In this document: piece by piece, positions 25,754 to 35,531 of the stretch
Layout: each line of letters begins with the position of its first letter
Numbering within the stretch: the stretch's first letter is position 1
Origin: Paracoccus sp. SCSIO 75233
GTDB lineage: Bacteria; Pseudomonadota; Alphaproteobacteria; Rhodobacterales; Rhodobacteraceae
NCBI RefSeq assembly: GCF_027912675.1
Contig: NZ_CP115757.1
Span: 1,178,001-1,242,000, forward strand
Length of the DNA stretch: 64,000 bases
Direction of reading: 5' to 3'
Notes under the pieces: generated by a model
What the model saw: only the letters and a program-made list of their open reading frames with translations
Database searches by the model: none
Told to the model about the DNA's origin: nothing
Made by a program: the position numbers and the translations under genes

Positions 25754-27306
25754 GCAGCTTTCCTTCCTCGTTCCCCGAAGATGTAGGGGAGCCGCCGCCG
25801 GGCCGCAAGGGCAGGTGTTTCTGCGGCGCGCTGATCCGGCGTCCATTGCCACCAGTGCTGGCTGAGCGGCGTGCTGCGATCAAAACCCCGCATGGCGTCC
25901 GGCGACAGCGTCCTGATCAGCGCCGAATTCGGGTCGGGCATGCGGATCATCTGTTCGTCAATGCCGGTGCGATTGCGGTGCCAGTTCTGCGCCAGTTCCG
26001 CCTGCGAAAATTTGCGCCCCACATATTTTTCGCGCGCCGCGTCTTCGCTGAGGGCGATGTAGTGGCGCAGATTATGCGCGACCGGCGACAGGCGCAGCGG
26101 GCCGGAGAGGTAATGCCCGCCACGATGCAGATTGCTCAGCCCCTCACCATTGCGCCAGATCCGCAAGAGGCGGAAAGGGGTAGGTTCGTAGAAATAGTAA
26201 TGCCGCATGGTCGAGGTGTAGTCTGCGCCGGAATGGTCGGAACCATTCAGCGGCAAGAACACAAATTCATTCAATGTCAATGCGTTGAAATCATTACATT
26301 CGGCATCTTCGATAGCCGAAATCAGGGTGCCGCGGGGTTCCCGGTGCTCGATGATCTCATCCGCATCAATGTTCAGAACCCATCTGGGACCGTAGCGAGA
26401 AATCAGTTCAGATTTGTAGTTTAATTGATTGATAAGGGAGAATTCTCCATCAAATGAAAGCCGCTCGACCGCAGTGATGCCGCGACCGCACAGATCGCTT
26501 GCGATCTCATGCGAACCATCGCCGGATTCATTGTCGATATAGACCAGCTTAACATCTTCATCCTGCATCCGCGCCGCCAGCACAGGCAGGTAATCCGCCA
26601 CATTGCGCCCGCACATGAACGCCATCAGCCTCGGCGCGCCAGGGTGCAGCGCGGGCAGGGCGGGCGGCAGTACATCAGGGCAGGGTATGCGCTGATCCCG
26701 GATCAGCGACCGCAATTCATCGGCATCCCTGACAAGTTCTTCAAGCGGCTCATAGGATATTGAAGAGACTTCATTTTCTTCGAAATTCTGAAACAGCTTT
26801 CCGACGTCTGTGGCGTTCGCCGCCATCCGAATTGCAGAGCAGCCATCCAAAGCTGCGTTCATCATCGCCCGACCCACATAAATCGCGTAAATCATGTTCT
26901 CAAAACGCGCGCGGTTAAGGCGGGGCCGAAAGCTGACATCCTGCGGGATCGGCAGGCTTCGCGTGCTGCCATCTGCCTGACCAGCCGAAATCCACGCCTC
27001 AGCCCGCAACGCGCGCAGCACGGGGCGCACCAGATCATCGGTGTCCAGCCGCACATAGCGCGCCTGAGGAAGCAGGAATTGCAATGCACCAAGCCGCCAG
27101 ACCGAGGATGCGGGCAACAACACGATACGCCGGGCATCTTCCGCTGCGAGCGCGATCAGCTTCTCGCGCCGTTCCTTGATGTCATCGCAGCCAGCCAGCG
27201 GATTGACGACGATCTCTGCGCCGCTGTGACGCAGCGCTCGCGTCACCTCGGGGGTGAAAACGGGCATGGAGGGCGCGATGATGATGGTCAGCCGATAATC
27301 CGGCAT
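25720..27306 (-). CDS. Family 2 glycosyltransferase-like protein (Glyco_tranf_2_4 type)
   Basis: The 528-residue protein has two parts. Residues 1-210 start with a Rossmann-like strand (YRLTIIIAPSMPVFTPEV) and contain no recognised domain. Residues about 225-430 form a GT-A glycosyltransferase of the kind with RNVADYLPV, LVYIDNESGDGSHEIA and the DxD-type VLNIDADEIIEH. It may glycosylate surface glycans. The middle (about 26200-26480) is noticeably AT-richer than the ends. It stands upstream of bolA with overlapping ends, and its operon membership is uncertain. No export or polymerisation genes are nearby. Confidence 0.75.
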   Translation of the reverse strand: MPDYRLTIIIAPSMPVFTPEVTRALRHSGAEIVVNPLAGCDDIKERREKLIALAAEDARRIVLLPASSVWRLGALQFLLPQARYVRLDTDDLVRPVLRALRAEAWISAGQADGSTRSLPIPQDVSFRPRLNRARFENMIYAIYVGRAMMNAALDGCSAIRMAANATDVGKLFQNFEENEVSSISYEPLEELVRDADELRSLIRDQRIPCPDVLPPALPALHPGAPRLMAFMCGRNVADYLPVLAARMQDEDVKLVYIDNESGDGSHEIASDLCGRGITAVERLSFDGEFSLINQLNYKSELISRYGPRWVLNIDADEIIEHREPRGTLISAIEDAECNDFNALTLNEFVFLPLNGSDHSGADYTSTMRHYYFYEPTPFRLLRIWRNGEGLSNLHRGGHYLSGPLRLSPVAHNLRHYIALSEDAAREKYVGRKFSQAELAQNWHRNRTGIDEQMIRMPDPNSALIRTLSPDAMRGFDRSTPLSQHWWQWTPDQRAAETPALAARRRLPYIFGERGRKAAWPWKPTKSKP

Positions 27307-27548
27307 GTGGGCTCCGAAAATGGATTTCAGATTTGGCGGGTCGGGCAGACCCGCTCGCAGGTTAATAAAAGATTAATAATCTGTATTATGTAACTATATC
27401 GCGATACAGAAACAGGCCGTATATGGACCGATACGGCTGATAACACGAGACAATATGCTCGGAAAGCCGAAACCCGCCCAACATATCGACCTCAGCAACC
27501 ATATCGGTTTAGGATCGCCCCGACACCGCATAAATCAACGAGGTTCAG

Positions 27549-28103
27549 ATGGCTGTTTCACCCCCCGTATGCGATTTTGGCGCGAAGATGCCGGAGTTTG
27601 AACTGCCGGACCCAAATGGCGCGCGTCACAAGCTGGAGGATCTGCGCGGCGGCAACGGCACGCTCGTGATGTTCATCTGCAATCACTGCCCCTATGTCCA
27701 GGCGATCATGGACCGTCTGGTCCGCGACGCGTCAGAGCTTCAGCGCGATCACGGGATCGGTGTCGTCGCGATTTCCGCCAATGATGTCGCGGATTATCCG
27801 CGGGACGCCCCGGAGCATATGAAGGCCGAGGCAGAGAAACACGGCTTCACCTTCCCGTATCTCTATGACGAAACCCAGGCGGTTGCGAAGGCTTACGGCG
27901 CCGAATGCACACCGGATTTCTTCGGCTACAACGCCAAGGGCGAATTGCAGTATCGCGGACGCCTCGACGCGTCAGGCCGCAATCCCGGTCCGGCGGATGC
28001 AAAGCGCGAATTATTCGAGGCGATGGTTCAGATTGCCGAGACCGGCGAAGGCCCGCGCGAACAGACCGCGTCAATGGGCTGTTCGATCAAGTGGAAAAGC
28101 TGA
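27549..28103 (+). CDS. Thioredoxin-fold redoxin (AhpC/TSA-like) protein
   Basis: This 184-residue cytosolic thioredoxin-like protein has DFGAKMPEFELPDPNG and GTLVMFICNHCPYVQAIMDR, a CxxC within the motif of the uncharacterised 'thioredoxin family/redoxin' group. ISANDVADYPRDAPEHM, TFPYLYDETQAVAKAYGAECTP and LQYRGRLDASG follow. The CNHC motif suggests disulfide oxidoreductase or peroxidase activity; the reductant is unknown. It converges with the ArsC-like gene, leaving 3 bp between stops. Confidence 0.85.
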   Translation: MAVSPPVCDFGAKMPEFELPDPNGARHKLEDLRGGNGTLVMFICNHCPYVQAIMDRLVRDASELQRDHGIGVVAISANDVADYPRDAPEHMKAEAEKHGFTFPYLYDETQAVAKAYGAECTPDFFGYNAKGELQYRGRLDASGRNPGPADAKRELFEAMVQIAETGEGPREQTASMGCSIKWKS

Positions 28104-28106
28104 GGC

Positions 28107-28451
28107 TCAGACCTCGACGCCAAGCGCGCGTTTGACGTTCTTCGTCCAGCCGAGATAATACGCGCCATCCGCCTCGATCGCGGGCCGCTTCATCAAAGGC
28201 GGCTTCGCTGACAACATATCCTCCGGCGCGGCGGCGCGTTCTGCGTCGGACATGCCACGCCAGGTCAGGCTGGCCCGGTTCACCAGTTTTTCACCAAACG
28301 CTTCCAGCATTTCCGTCCATTCGGCCTTGCTGGGGGTGTTTTCCTTCACATCGTGAAACTCGATCTGCCAGCCCGCGGATTCGAGTTCGGCGCGGGCTTT
28401 CTGCACCGTCGAACAATAATCTAGGCCATACATTTTCAATGACTTGGACAT
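28107..28451 (-). CDS. ArsC/Spx-family protein (YffB type)
   Basis: The 114-residue protein belongs to the ArsC/Spx thioredoxin-like family. It has MYGLDYCSTVQKARAEL with the single N-terminal Cys in the active position, ESAGWQIEFHDVKENTPSK, and the C-terminal PLMKRPAIEADGAYYLGW, the conserved P-x-M-K-R-P loop. This is the YffB-like subgroup, whose substrates are unknown; a true arsenate reductase would have an ars neighbourhood, absent here. A 24-residue lipoprotein frame ends 5 bp upstream. Confidence 0.82.
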   Translation of the reverse strand: MSKSLKMYGLDYCSTVQKARAELESAGWQIEFHDVKENTPSKAEWTEMLEAFGEKLVNRASLTWRGMSDAERAAAPEDMLSAKPPLMKRPAIEADGAYYLGWTKNVKRALGVEV

Positions 28452-28456
28452 CGATC

Positions 28457-28531
28457 TCAGACCAGCGGAACGAAGGGAATATTGCAGGCGGACAGCGCCA
28501 GAACGGCGGCGATGGCAAACGCGATTCTCAT
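28457..28531 (-). CDS. 24-residue mini-lipoprotein
   Basis: A tiny ORF reads MRIAFAIAAVLALSACNIPF then VPLV: basic N-terminus, hydrophobic core and lipobox LSAC, leaving only a nine-residue mature lipopeptide. A GGAG lies 7 nt before the ATG. It sits between the DUF3422 gene (54 bp upstream) and the ArsC-like gene (5 bp downstream) on one strand. All features of a real lipoprotein are present, but coding status is inferred from these signals alone. It is similar in scale to entericidins. Confidence 0.65.
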   Translation of the reverse strand: MRIAFAIAAVLALSACNIPFVPLV

Positions 28532-28585
28532 TGGAAAACTCCTGTGATTTTCCGGTTTATCGCCGCCCTGCCCGGTCAGGTCCAG

Positions 28586-29869
28586 TCACGATTGATGGAT
28601 TGCCGCCTTCAGCCGGCGCAGCGCCAGCCAGACCAGACCGACCACGACCGGGGTCGCCAGCGCCATAAGCACCGGCTTGCTCAGCCCGACGACACCGGCC
28701 AGCGGCGCGGCCATGTAGCCGACCAGACCGACCGCGTAATAGCTGATCGCGACGACGGAAAGCCCTTCGACGGTATGTTGCAGGCGAAGCTGCAATTCCG
28801 CGCGCCGGTCCATACTTTCCAGCAATTGCTGGTTCTGCGCGCTCCGGTCGACCTCGACGCGCGTGCGCAGCAATTCGCCCGCCCTGCCCGTGCGTTCCAG
28901 CATCCGGTTCAGCCGCGCTTCTGTCGACCGGACGGTCCGCATCGCCGGGTCGTAGCGCCGGGTCATGAATTCTTCCAGCAATTGCCGGTCGTAATAGCGT
29001 TCTTCGCGCAAGGCCCGGACCCGATCGGTCACAATCGCCTCATATGCGCTCGTCGCGCCGAAGCGGAACGCGATCTGTGTCGCCAGCGATTCTAGCTGCG
29101 AGGCAACGGATAAGAGCTTGTGCAGCTTCGCCTCCGACGCGCCGCGATCCATTTCGTCGACCATTGCGGTCAGTTCCGGCTCAAGCTCGTTCAGCCGCGC
29201 GGTCAGCCGCCGCGCCCGGTCCAGCCCGAGCATCGACATGGCGCGATATGTCTCGATCTCGCAGAGCCGCTGGATGATCCGGCCGATACGGCTCATCCGG
29301 GTGCCGTCGCGCACAAACACGGCGAAGCGCATCCAGCCATCCGGGTCGATACGGAAATCCGATGCGACCACAGCGGAGTTATCCAGCACCCGGAACGCCG
29401 CAAGACTGTCGCGGCTGAACCATGCGGACAACGATTCGTCGATTTCGCGCTCATCCTCCGGCATCAGCTCGACCCGGATCATCGCCGCCGTGACCCGCCG
29501 ACCGGGCGCCGCACTTTGCCAATCGGCAGAGAAGAACGCCCCGGCCGTCGGATCGAAAGCCTGCGGCGGCACGCCTTCGGCTATGGCGGTGTAGCTGACG
29601 AACTCCGTGTGGCTTTCCCAGATCAGCCGGTGACGGCCAAGCTGAGCCGAATAATGCCCGTCATCGGCAGAGGGTTTCGGCGCGCCATGCCGCTCCGTCA
29701 GGTCGGTCAGATGGGCGATGTCATGACCGCGATCACGCGCAGCCGCGTCGCCGACCTGTTTGAAGGCAAGATAGACCGCGTGACACGGCGCTGCCACACG
29801 CGGCGAGGGCCGCGCATGCAACTCGTTCACCAGTCTCGTACGCAGAAAATGATCAAGATTGCGGTCCAT
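28586..29869 (-). CDS. DUF3422 family membrane-associated protein
   Basis: The 427-residue protein starts MDRNLDHFLRTRLVNELHARP, the hallmark of DUF3422. A soluble domain, a central helical/coiled-coil region (about 190-360, including MLGLDRARRLTARLNELEPE) and two C-terminal transmembrane helices (about 375-420) follow. The architecture recalls large-helix membrane-tethered proteins, but no function is known. It is probably cotranscribed with the mini-lipoprotein and ArsC-like gene. Confidence 0.85.
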   Translation of the reverse strand: MDRNLDHFLRTRLVNELHARPSPRVAAPCHAVYLAFKQVGDAAARDRGHDIAHLTDLTERHGAPKPSADDGHYSAQLGRHRLIWESHTEFVSYTAIAEGVPPQAFDPTAGAFFSADWQSAAPGRRVTAAMIRVELMPEDEREIDESLSAWFSRDSLAAFRVLDNSAVVASDFRIDPDGWMRFAVFVRDGTRMSRIGRIIQRLCEIETYRAMSMLGLDRARRLTARLNELEPELTAMVDEMDRGASEAKLHKLLSVASQLESLATQIAFRFGATSAYEAIVTDRVRALREERYYDRQLLEEFMTRRYDPAMRTVRSTEARLNRMLERTGRAGELLRTRVEVDRSAQNQQLLESMDRRAELQLRLQHTVEGLSVVAISYYAVGLVGYMAAPLAGVVGLSKPVLMALATPVVVGLVWLALRRLKAAIHQS

Positions 29870-30003
29870 GCGCGGATGCTAACGCGCAGCTTCATCGGCG
29901 CAATAGGAAACCTGCCATTTTGGCATGCAGACGGCTGGTTTATTTGCGGTTTCCAGCCGTCTGGAGGTGGATATTTAGGCCAGGGTGAAAGACGGGACGC
30001 CGG

Positions 30004-30405
30004 TCAAGACGGTTCCTGAGCGGGCGCGATGCCGCGCTCGGCGAAGACCTCCAGGGCGGCGTTCAGCCCATTGATCGCCGCTGGCATGCCGCCATAGACG
30101 GACATCTGCCAGATGATCTCGGTGATTTCGCGTGGGGAAACCCCCGCGGCGAGGCTGTGTTCGATATTCACCCGCAATTGCGGGCCGCTCTGGCCACCCA
30201 TAGCGGTCAGCGCGGCAACGGTGCAGAGCTGGCGGGTTTTCAGGTCCACCCCTTCGCGCGCATAGTGATGGCCATAGGCCCATTCGATCAGGCTGTCGGC
30301 CATTCCGGGGACGGTGCCGTCATATCTGGCGGCCAACGTATCGCGCAGTTCCGGGTTAAGCCTGGCGGCGACGTTGCGCCCCTGCTGAAGATGTATGTCG
30401 GTCAT
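30004..30405 (-). CDS. Carboxymuconolactone decarboxylase (AhpD-like) family protein
   Basis: A 133-residue CMD-fold protein with GMADSLIEWAYGHHYAREGVDL, KTRQLCTVAALTAMG and LRVNIEHSLAAGVSPREITE. There is only one Cys in the region where AhpD enzymes have CxxC, so peroxidase activity by that mechanism is doubtful. The start (MTDIHLQQG) lies inside the 3' end of the merR gene, a 50-bp overlap that couples them. The MerR regulator probably controls it. Confidence 0.82.
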   Translation of the reverse strand: MTDIHLQQGRNVAARLNPELRDTLAARYDGTVPGMADSLIEWAYGHHYAREGVDLKTRQLCTVAALTAMGGQSGPQLRVNIEHSLAAGVSPREITEIIWQMSVYGGMPAAINGLNAALEVFAERGIAPAQEPS

Positions 30406-30760
30406 GGTCTCGTTCCATCTCTCGATAGGTTTCGATCTTGGCATCGAGGAAATCCAGTGATCCGGTGAGCATCGCGATCCGGTCGACGACCTGCTGGCGA
30501 TGCGCCTCGATCATCTCCCGGCGCTCGGCCAGCGTGGCGTCACCCTGACGGCGCAGCGCCGCGTAGCGGATGCGGTCGGCCTGTTTCATGCCGGTGGCGT
30601 TCAGCCGGGCGAGGAACCCGACCCATTCCAGCATATCGGGCCCGTAATCGCGCCGCCCTGCCCCGTCACGGGCCGGGTGGTCGATCAGACCGATCTTTTC
30701 GTAGAAGCGCAGCGTGTCGATGCTGAGGCCCGTACGGCGGGCGAGTTCTCCGATCTTCAT
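30356..30760 (-). CDS. MerR-family transcriptional regulator
   Basis: The 134-residue protein begins MKIGELARRTGLSIDTLRFY, the MerR winged-helix, continues with the second wing and ends in a dimerising helix (about 80-120). No metal-binding Cys pair is visible, so it is not a classical mercury or copper sensor. MerR proteins of this size often sense oxidative or organic stress and control an adjacent CMD or oxidoreductase gene. It overlaps the downstream CMD gene. Confidence 0.88.
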   Translation of the reverse strand: MKIGELARRTGLSIDTLRFYEKIGLIDHPARDGAGRRDYGPDMLEWVGFLARLNATGMKQADRIRYAALRRQGDATLAERREMIEAHRQQVVDRIAMLTGSLDFLDAKIETYREMERDHDRHTSSAGAQRRRQA

Positions 30761-30930
30761 CCCCGAATCTCCTTGCCGACAGGGTTTGTAGGGGCTGGAG
30801 TGTGGTCCAGATCAAGCGGAAATCACAGGATAACATCACGAAAATATCTACAATTATTATTATTTTACAAAAACTTGCCTGGTTTAGATATTCGTGCAAT
30901 TTTTTTTCGATTCAATCGGGATGGAAAGAT

Positions 30931-31179
30931 ATGACCTATCGAGATGTGTTACCAATCTGGTGGAGCATGTGTTGGCGCGGTTTTCTGGTCGGGACTATTC
31001 TCGGGACGATTGCCGGATTTTTCGCCGGTTTCGCTGCCGGATTGCTGGGATATCCTGAAGCCGGAGGTTTCTGGGGCGGTATTGCCGGAACGGTCGTCGG
31101 CATACCCGTCAGCATCTGGGCTACGAAGGTTGCAATCGACAAGCACGATTTACGCCCCGCCAAAGCTCGAAATCTTTAG
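30931..31179 (+). CDS. Small glycine-zipper membrane protein
   Basis: An 82-residue protein (MTYRDVLPIWWSMCWRGFLV start) with two hydrophobic segments rich in small residues (GTILGTIAGFFAGFAAGLLG and GFWGGIAGTVVGIPVSIWA), a glycine-zipper pattern. The C-terminus is polar. ATG 30931 has GGAAAG upstream. An AT-rich promoter-like region lies at about 30830-30920. The function is unknown. Confidence 0.65.
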   Translation: MTYRDVLPIWWSMCWRGFLVGTILGTIAGFFAGFAAGLLGYPEAGGFWGGIAGTVVGIPVSIWATKVAIDKHDLRPAKARNL

Positions 31180-31202
31180 TCTGGCATCAAAACATCAAGA
31201 AA

Positions 31203-31230
31203 AAAGCCCCGCCATTTCCGGCGGGGCTTT
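31203..31230. terminator. Bidirectional terminator
   Basis: AAAGCCCCGCC / GGCGGGGCTTT form an 11-bp stem with loop ATTTCC, with A and T runs on each side. It lies between the glycine-zipper gene (stop 31179) and pntB (stop 31252). Confidence 0.85.
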
Positions 31231-31251
31231 CCGTTTTCATTGACCGGAAGG

Positions 31252-32745
31252 TCAGTCGATCAGCGGCAGCAGCGCGTTGATCGAATCCTTGGCGTCGCCA
31301 TAGAACATCCGCGTGTTCTCCTTGTAGAACAGCGGATTTTCGATGCCGGAATAGCCTGCGCCCTGCCCGCGTTTCGACACGAACACATCCTTGGCTTTCC
31401 AGACCTCTAGCACCGGCATCCCGGCAATCGGGCTGTTCGGATCGTCCTGTGCAGCCGGGTTCACGATGTCGTTCGAGCCGATGACGATGACCACGTCGGT
31501 CGAGGGGAAATCGTCGTTGATCTCCTCCATCTCCAGCACGATGTCGTAAGGCACCTTGGCCTCCGCCAGCAGCACGTTCATGTGACCGGGCAGACGTCCC
31601 GCGACCGGGTGGATGGCGAAGCGGACTTCCTTGCCCTGTGCGCGCAGCTTGCGGGTCAGTTCGCTGACCGCCTGCTGGGCCTGCGCCACGGCCATGCCGT
31701 AGCCCGGCACGATAATGACGCTGTCGGCATCGTTGAGCGCCTGCGCCACGCCGTCGGCGTCGATCGCCACCTGCTCGCCCTCGATCTCCTGCGCGGGTCC
31801 GGTCTCGCCGCCGAAGCCGCCAAGGATCACGCTGACGAAGTTCCGGTTCATCGCCTTACACATGATGTAGGACAGGATCGCACCGGAGGAGCCGACAAGC
31901 GCGCCGGTCACGATCAGCAGATCGTTCGACAGCGTGAAGCCGATGGCCGCCGCAGCCCAGCCGGAATAGCTGTTCAGCATCGAGACCACGACCGGCATAT
32001 CCGCGCCGCCGATCCCCATGATGAGATGCCAGCCGATGAAGCAGGCGAGTAGCGCGATCAGCAGCAGCCAGAACATCGCCGGACCGATATCCCCGATATA
32101 GAGGATGCCGAGGACCAGCGAGATGATCGCTGCTGCCGCATTCAGCATATGCCCGCCGGGCAGTTTCTTCGGCTTGCCGCCGATCTTGCCCGCCAGCTTG
32201 CCGAACGCGACGATGGAGCCGGTGAAGGTCACGGCACCGATGAACACGCCGAGGAAGACCTCGATCTGAAGCATGTTCAGCTCTGCCGGGGTCTTGGTGG
32301 TCAGCACGGCGGCGAACCCGCGGAACATCTGCGACAGCGGGATAATCGCGGCACCGCTGTCGGTCACAACGCCGACCGCATCGGGCAGACCCGCTGCCTT
32401 GGCGCGCAGCACCCGGCTCAGCTCAAGCTGGGCGTTGAAGCCGACAAAGACAGCCGCCAGACCGACAAGGCTGTGCATCGCTGCGACAAGCTGCGGCATC
32501 TCCGTCATCTGCACGCGCTTGGCGATGACATAGCCGATCCCGCCGCCGATCGCGATCAGGATGACCGACAGCCACCAGTTACCCGCACCGGGGCCGAACA
32601 GCGTCGCCAGCACCGCCAGCGCCATGCCGACGATACCGTACCAGATCGCGCGCTTGGCGCTTTCCTGACCCGACAACCCCCCGAGCGAGAGGATGAACAG
32701 AATTGCCGCGACAACATAGGCGGCAGTGGTAAATCCGTAATCCAT
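31252..32745 (-). CDS. pntB: NAD(P) transhydrogenase subunit beta
   Basis: The 497-residue PntB has an N-terminal membrane domain with about nine transmembrane helices (from [20 protein letters not shown]) and the C-terminal NADP-binding domain. The latter shows [19 protein letters not shown] (GxGxxA-type), [20 protein letters not shown] and [18 protein letters not shown]. It couples proton entry to NADPH production with PntA. ATG 32745 (13 bp after the pntA stop) has GGAGAGGA upstream; the longer frame is rejected. Confidence 0.97.
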   Translation of the reverse strand: MDYGFTTAAYVVAAILFILSLGGLSGQESAKRAIWYGIVGMALAVLATLFGPGAGNWWLSVILIAIGGGIGYVIAKRVQMTEMPQLVAAMHSLVGLAAVFVGFNAQLELSRVLRAKAAGLPDAVGVVTDSGAAIIPLSQMFRGFAAVLTTKTPAELNMLQIEVFLGVFIGAVTFTGSIVAFGKLAGKIGGKPKKLPGGHMLNAAAAIISLVLGILYIGDIGPAMFWLLLIALLACFIGWHLIMGIGGADMPVVVSMLNSYSGWAAAAIGFTLSNDLLIVTGALVGSSGAILSYIMCKAMNRNFVSVILGGFGGETGPAQEIEGEQVAIDADGVAQALNDADSVIIVPGYGMAVAQAQQAVSELTRKLRAQGKEVRFAIHPVAGRLPGHMNVLLAEAKVPYDIVLEMEEINDDFPSTDVVIVIGSNDIVNPAAQDDPNSPIAGMPVLEVWKAKDVFVSKRGQGAGYSGIENPLFYKENTRMFYGDAKDSINALLPLID

Positions 32746-32758
32746 GCGTCCTCTCCCC

Positions 32759-34333
32759 TTACGATTTCTGGAACATCGCCAGCATGCGGCGGGTGACGAG
32801 GAAGCCACCGAAGATATTGATGCTCGCCATAAGCACGGCAAGCGCGGCAAGGATCACCACCAGCCAAGAGCCGGAGCCGATCTGCATCAGCGCGCCAAGG
32901 ATGATGATCGAGGAAATTGCGTTCGTGATCGCCATCAGCGGCGTGTGCAGCGAATGCGCCACGTTCCAGATCACCCGGAAGCCCACGAAACAGGCCAGCA
33001 CGAAGACGATGAAATGCGACATGAAGCTGGCAGGTGCCACCAGCCCGACCAGCAGGACCAGGATGGCACCGCCACCGAGAAGCTGGATCTGGCTTTTGGT
33101 TTCGGCCTTGAACGCGGCAACCTCTGCGGCGCGGCGCTCTTCCGGGGTCAGTTCCTTCTTCTTCTCCTTCGGCTTCTGCGCCGCAATCGCCGCAACCTTT
33201 GGTTTGGGCGGCGGATATGTGACCTCGCCCGCATGGGCCACGGTCGCGCCACGGATCACGTCGTCATCCATATCGTGATTGACGACACCGTCCTTATCCG
33301 GCGTCAGATCGGTCATGAAATGGCGGATATTGTTGCCGTAAAGCTCGGATGCCTGCGTGGCCATGCGCGACGGGAAATCGGTGTAGCCGATGATGACCAC
33401 GCCGTTATCGCTGACGATCCGCTGATCCGCGACGGTCAACTCGCAGTTGCCGCCCTTTTCTGCCGCGAGATCGACGATGACGCTGCCGGTCTTCATCGCC
33501 TCGACCATGTCTTTCGTCCACAGCACCGGCGCGTCGCGGCCCGGAATCAGCGCCGTGGTGATGACGATGTCCATATCCGGCGCGAGTTCGCGGAATTTCT
33601 TGAGCTGCGCTTCGCGGAATTCCGGGCTGGAGGGCGCTGCATAGCCGCCCGTTGCCGCGCCGTCGGTCTGCTGTTCTTCGAAATCGAGATAGACGAATTC
33701 GGCGCCCATCGACTCGATCTGTTCGGCCACTTCCGGGCGTACGTCGAAGGCATAAACCTGCGCGCCAAGGCTGGTCGCGGCACCGATTGCCGCCAGACCG
33801 GCCACGCCCGCGCCGACCACCAGAATTTTCGCCGGCGGCACCTTTCCCGCTGCCGTCACCTGCCCGGTGAAGAAGCGCCCGAAATTGTTCGCCGCCTCGA
33901 TCACGGCGCGATACCCGGCGATATTCGCCATCGAGGACAGCGCGTCCATCTTCTGCGCCCGGCTGATGCGCGGCACCATGTCCATGGCAATCGCCGTGAT
34001 GCCCTGATCCTTGGCGAGGTTCAGCAGATCCTCGTTCTGGGCCGGCCAGAAATGCGAGATCAGCGTCTGACCCGAACGCATCCGCCGGATCTCATCCTCC
34101 TGCGGCGGGCGGACCTTGGCGACGAAATCGACCGTGTCGGTCAAGGCTTCCGCCGATGGATCTACCGTGACGCCCGCAGCCTGATAATCGGCATCGGAAA
34201 AACCTGCCTGCACGCCTGCCCCGGCTTCAATGTGAACCTCGTGACCAAGCTTCTGCAAGAAACCGGCAGAGTTCGGCGTGATCGCGACACGCGCCTCGCC
34301 GTCATGGGTTTCCTTTAAAGCGCCAATCTTCAT
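32759..34333 (-). CDS. pntA: NAD(P) transhydrogenase subunit alpha (single-chain type)
   Basis: The 524-residue PntA contains an N-terminal alanine-dehydrogenase-like NAD-binding domain ([23 protein letters not shown] loop [32 protein letters not shown]). After a charged Lys/Glu linker ([19 protein letters not shown]), the C-terminus carries about four transmembrane helices. This is the undivided E. coli-like alpha subunit, not the PntAA/PntAB split. It is the first gene of pntAB; ATG 34333 fits the family start. Confidence 0.97.
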   Translation of the reverse strand: MKIGALKETHDGEARVAITPNSAGFLQKLGHEVHIEAGAGVQAGFSDADYQAAGVTVDPSAEALTDTVDFVAKVRPPQEDEIRRMRSGQTLISHFWPAQNEDLLNLAKDQGITAIAMDMVPRISRAQKMDALSSMANIAGYRAVIEAANNFGRFFTGQVTAAGKVPPAKILVVGAGVAGLAAIGAATSLGAQVYAFDVRPEVAEQIESMGAEFVYLDFEEQQTDGAATGGYAAPSSPEFREAQLKKFRELAPDMDIVITTALIPGRDAPVLWTKDMVEAMKTGSVIVDLAAEKGGNCELTVADQRIVSDNGVVIIGYTDFPSRMATQASELYGNNIRHFMTDLTPDKDGVVNHDMDDDVIRGATVAHAGEVTYPPPKPKVAAIAAQKPKEKKKELTPEERRAAEVAAFKAETKSQIQLLGGGAILVLLVGLVAPASFMSHFIVFVLACFVGFRVIWNVAHSLHTPLMAITNAISSIIILGALMQIGSGSWLVVILAALAVLMASINIFGGFLVTRRMLAMFQKS

Positions 34334-34464
34334 CGCCGTCCCCCTTAGATATCGGTTGCGCAATCTGTAGCACCGCGCAAGAAAGTTTCACAAGCAAGTG
34401 AGGCTAAGTTATTTGCGTTAAATATCGCAGCCCATCCGCATACGTAACCCGCTATATGCAAAAA

Positions 34465-34492
34465 CGCCGCCACACCTGCAGGTGCAGCGGCG
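34465..34492 (-). terminator. Terminator downstream of the Ala/Glu/Asp-rich protein gene
   Basis: CGCCGC pairs with GCGGCG around an inner CACCTGCAGGTG palindrome. TTTTTGC follows on the minus strand, 46 bp past the stop at 34538. Confidence 0.7.
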
Positions 34493-34537
34493 CATTTCAT
34501 CGTCACGGCGGAGGTTTTCCGCCGATCCGAACAACCA

Positions 34538-35383
34538 TCAGTTGTTGGTTGCCGGAGCGTCCTCGACAACGATGGCGTTTGCGGCGTCATTAACAGCGTC
34601 GGTGACGGCATTCGCGGCATCGGTCGCAGCTTCCTCGACAGCGTCAGCGACATTCGCAGCAGCTTCGCTCGCAGCCTCGGTTGCGGCATCGGCTGCGTTG
34701 GCGGCAGCATCAGCGGCGTCGTTTGCGGTCTCGGTCGCAGCGTCAACCGCGTCAGAAACTGCGTCTGCGGTCGCATCGGCGGCATCATTGGCCGCAGCAG
34801 CGGCATCGTCGACAGCCTCATCGGCTGCGGTCGCGGCATCGTCAGCGGCTTCCTCGGTCGCGGCGGCAGCATCGTCGACCGCGTCTTCCGCAGCGGCAGC
34901 GGCGTCGTCAGCCGCTTCTTCGGTTGCCGCAGCAGCGTCGTCAGCAGCGGCCTCTTCCACGGCGGCTTCAGCATCGGCAGCAGCGTCTTCCGCAGCAGCT
35001 TCTGCATCGGCGGCGGCATCTTCCGCGGCTTCTTCGGTTGCGGCGGCGGCATCTTCTGCGGCCGCTTCGGCGTCGGCGGCAGCGTCCTCTGCAGCCGCTT
35101 CTTCAGCCGCTGCTTCCTCGGCCGCAGCCTCGGTTTCCGCAGCCGCTTCTTCCATATTCGCAGCCGCGTCGTCAGCCGCTTCCTCGGTCGCTTCCGCTGC
35201 CGGTTCTTCGGTCATCTCGGCTTCGTCATTGCCCATGAAGCGGGTCAGAACGAAATAGGCCAAGGCCAGCGCCAGCAGGATCCCGATGATCAGCGGCAGG
35301 GGCGAAGAACGCTTCTCAACCGGCTCAACATAGGTTTCGCGCACTTCCGTCTTGTTCGGATCGTTCGGATCGTAATTGGCCAT
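34538..35383 (-). CDS. Single-pass membrane protein with long Ala/Glu/Asp-rich repeat tail
   Basis: This 281-residue protein has a short cytosolic start (MANYDPNDPNKTEVRETY), one transmembrane helix (about 30-48, LPLIIGILLALALAYFVL) and then about 225 residues almost only Ala, Glu, Asp, Thr and Val. Degenerate units are of the type AAAEDAAADAEAA. The tail predicts a long acidic, helix-forming, probably periplasmic segment. No catalytic residues exist. An AAGGAGACC site precedes the ATG. Low-complexity length variation between strains is expected. Similar composition appears in the IalB-like precursor 4 kb away. Confidence 0.72.
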   Translation of the reverse strand: MANYDPNDPNKTEVRETYVEPVEKRSSPLPLIIGILLALALAYFVLTRFMGNDEAEMTEEPAAEATEEAADDAAANMEEAAAETEAAAEEAAAEEAAAEDAAADAEAAAEDAAAATEEAAEDAAADAEAAAEDAAADAEAAVEEAAADDAAAATEEAADDAAAAAEDAVDDAAAATEEAADDAATAADEAVDDAAAAANDAADATADAVSDAVDAATETANDAADAAANAADAATEAASEAAANVADAVEEAATDAANAVTDAVNDAANAIVVEDAPATNN

Positions 35384-35531
35384 CTAGGTCTCCTTAAAAC
35401 GTATCGTTCTGTGCCACATGGCTGAACCGGGCGTTTCAGCGTCCCGGCTTGCGATGCGGCTATCCTGCGCTTAACTCAGGCACAACACACAAGTTCCCGC
35501 ATTAGAAGCTTTTTTCCGAAAGTGAAAGAAT

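Noticed and set aside
35475..35505. EcfG-like site upstream of the Ala/Glu/Asp-rich protein
   Set aside because: The -10 reads AGTT rather than CGTT. One mismatch in a four-base element is too weak.
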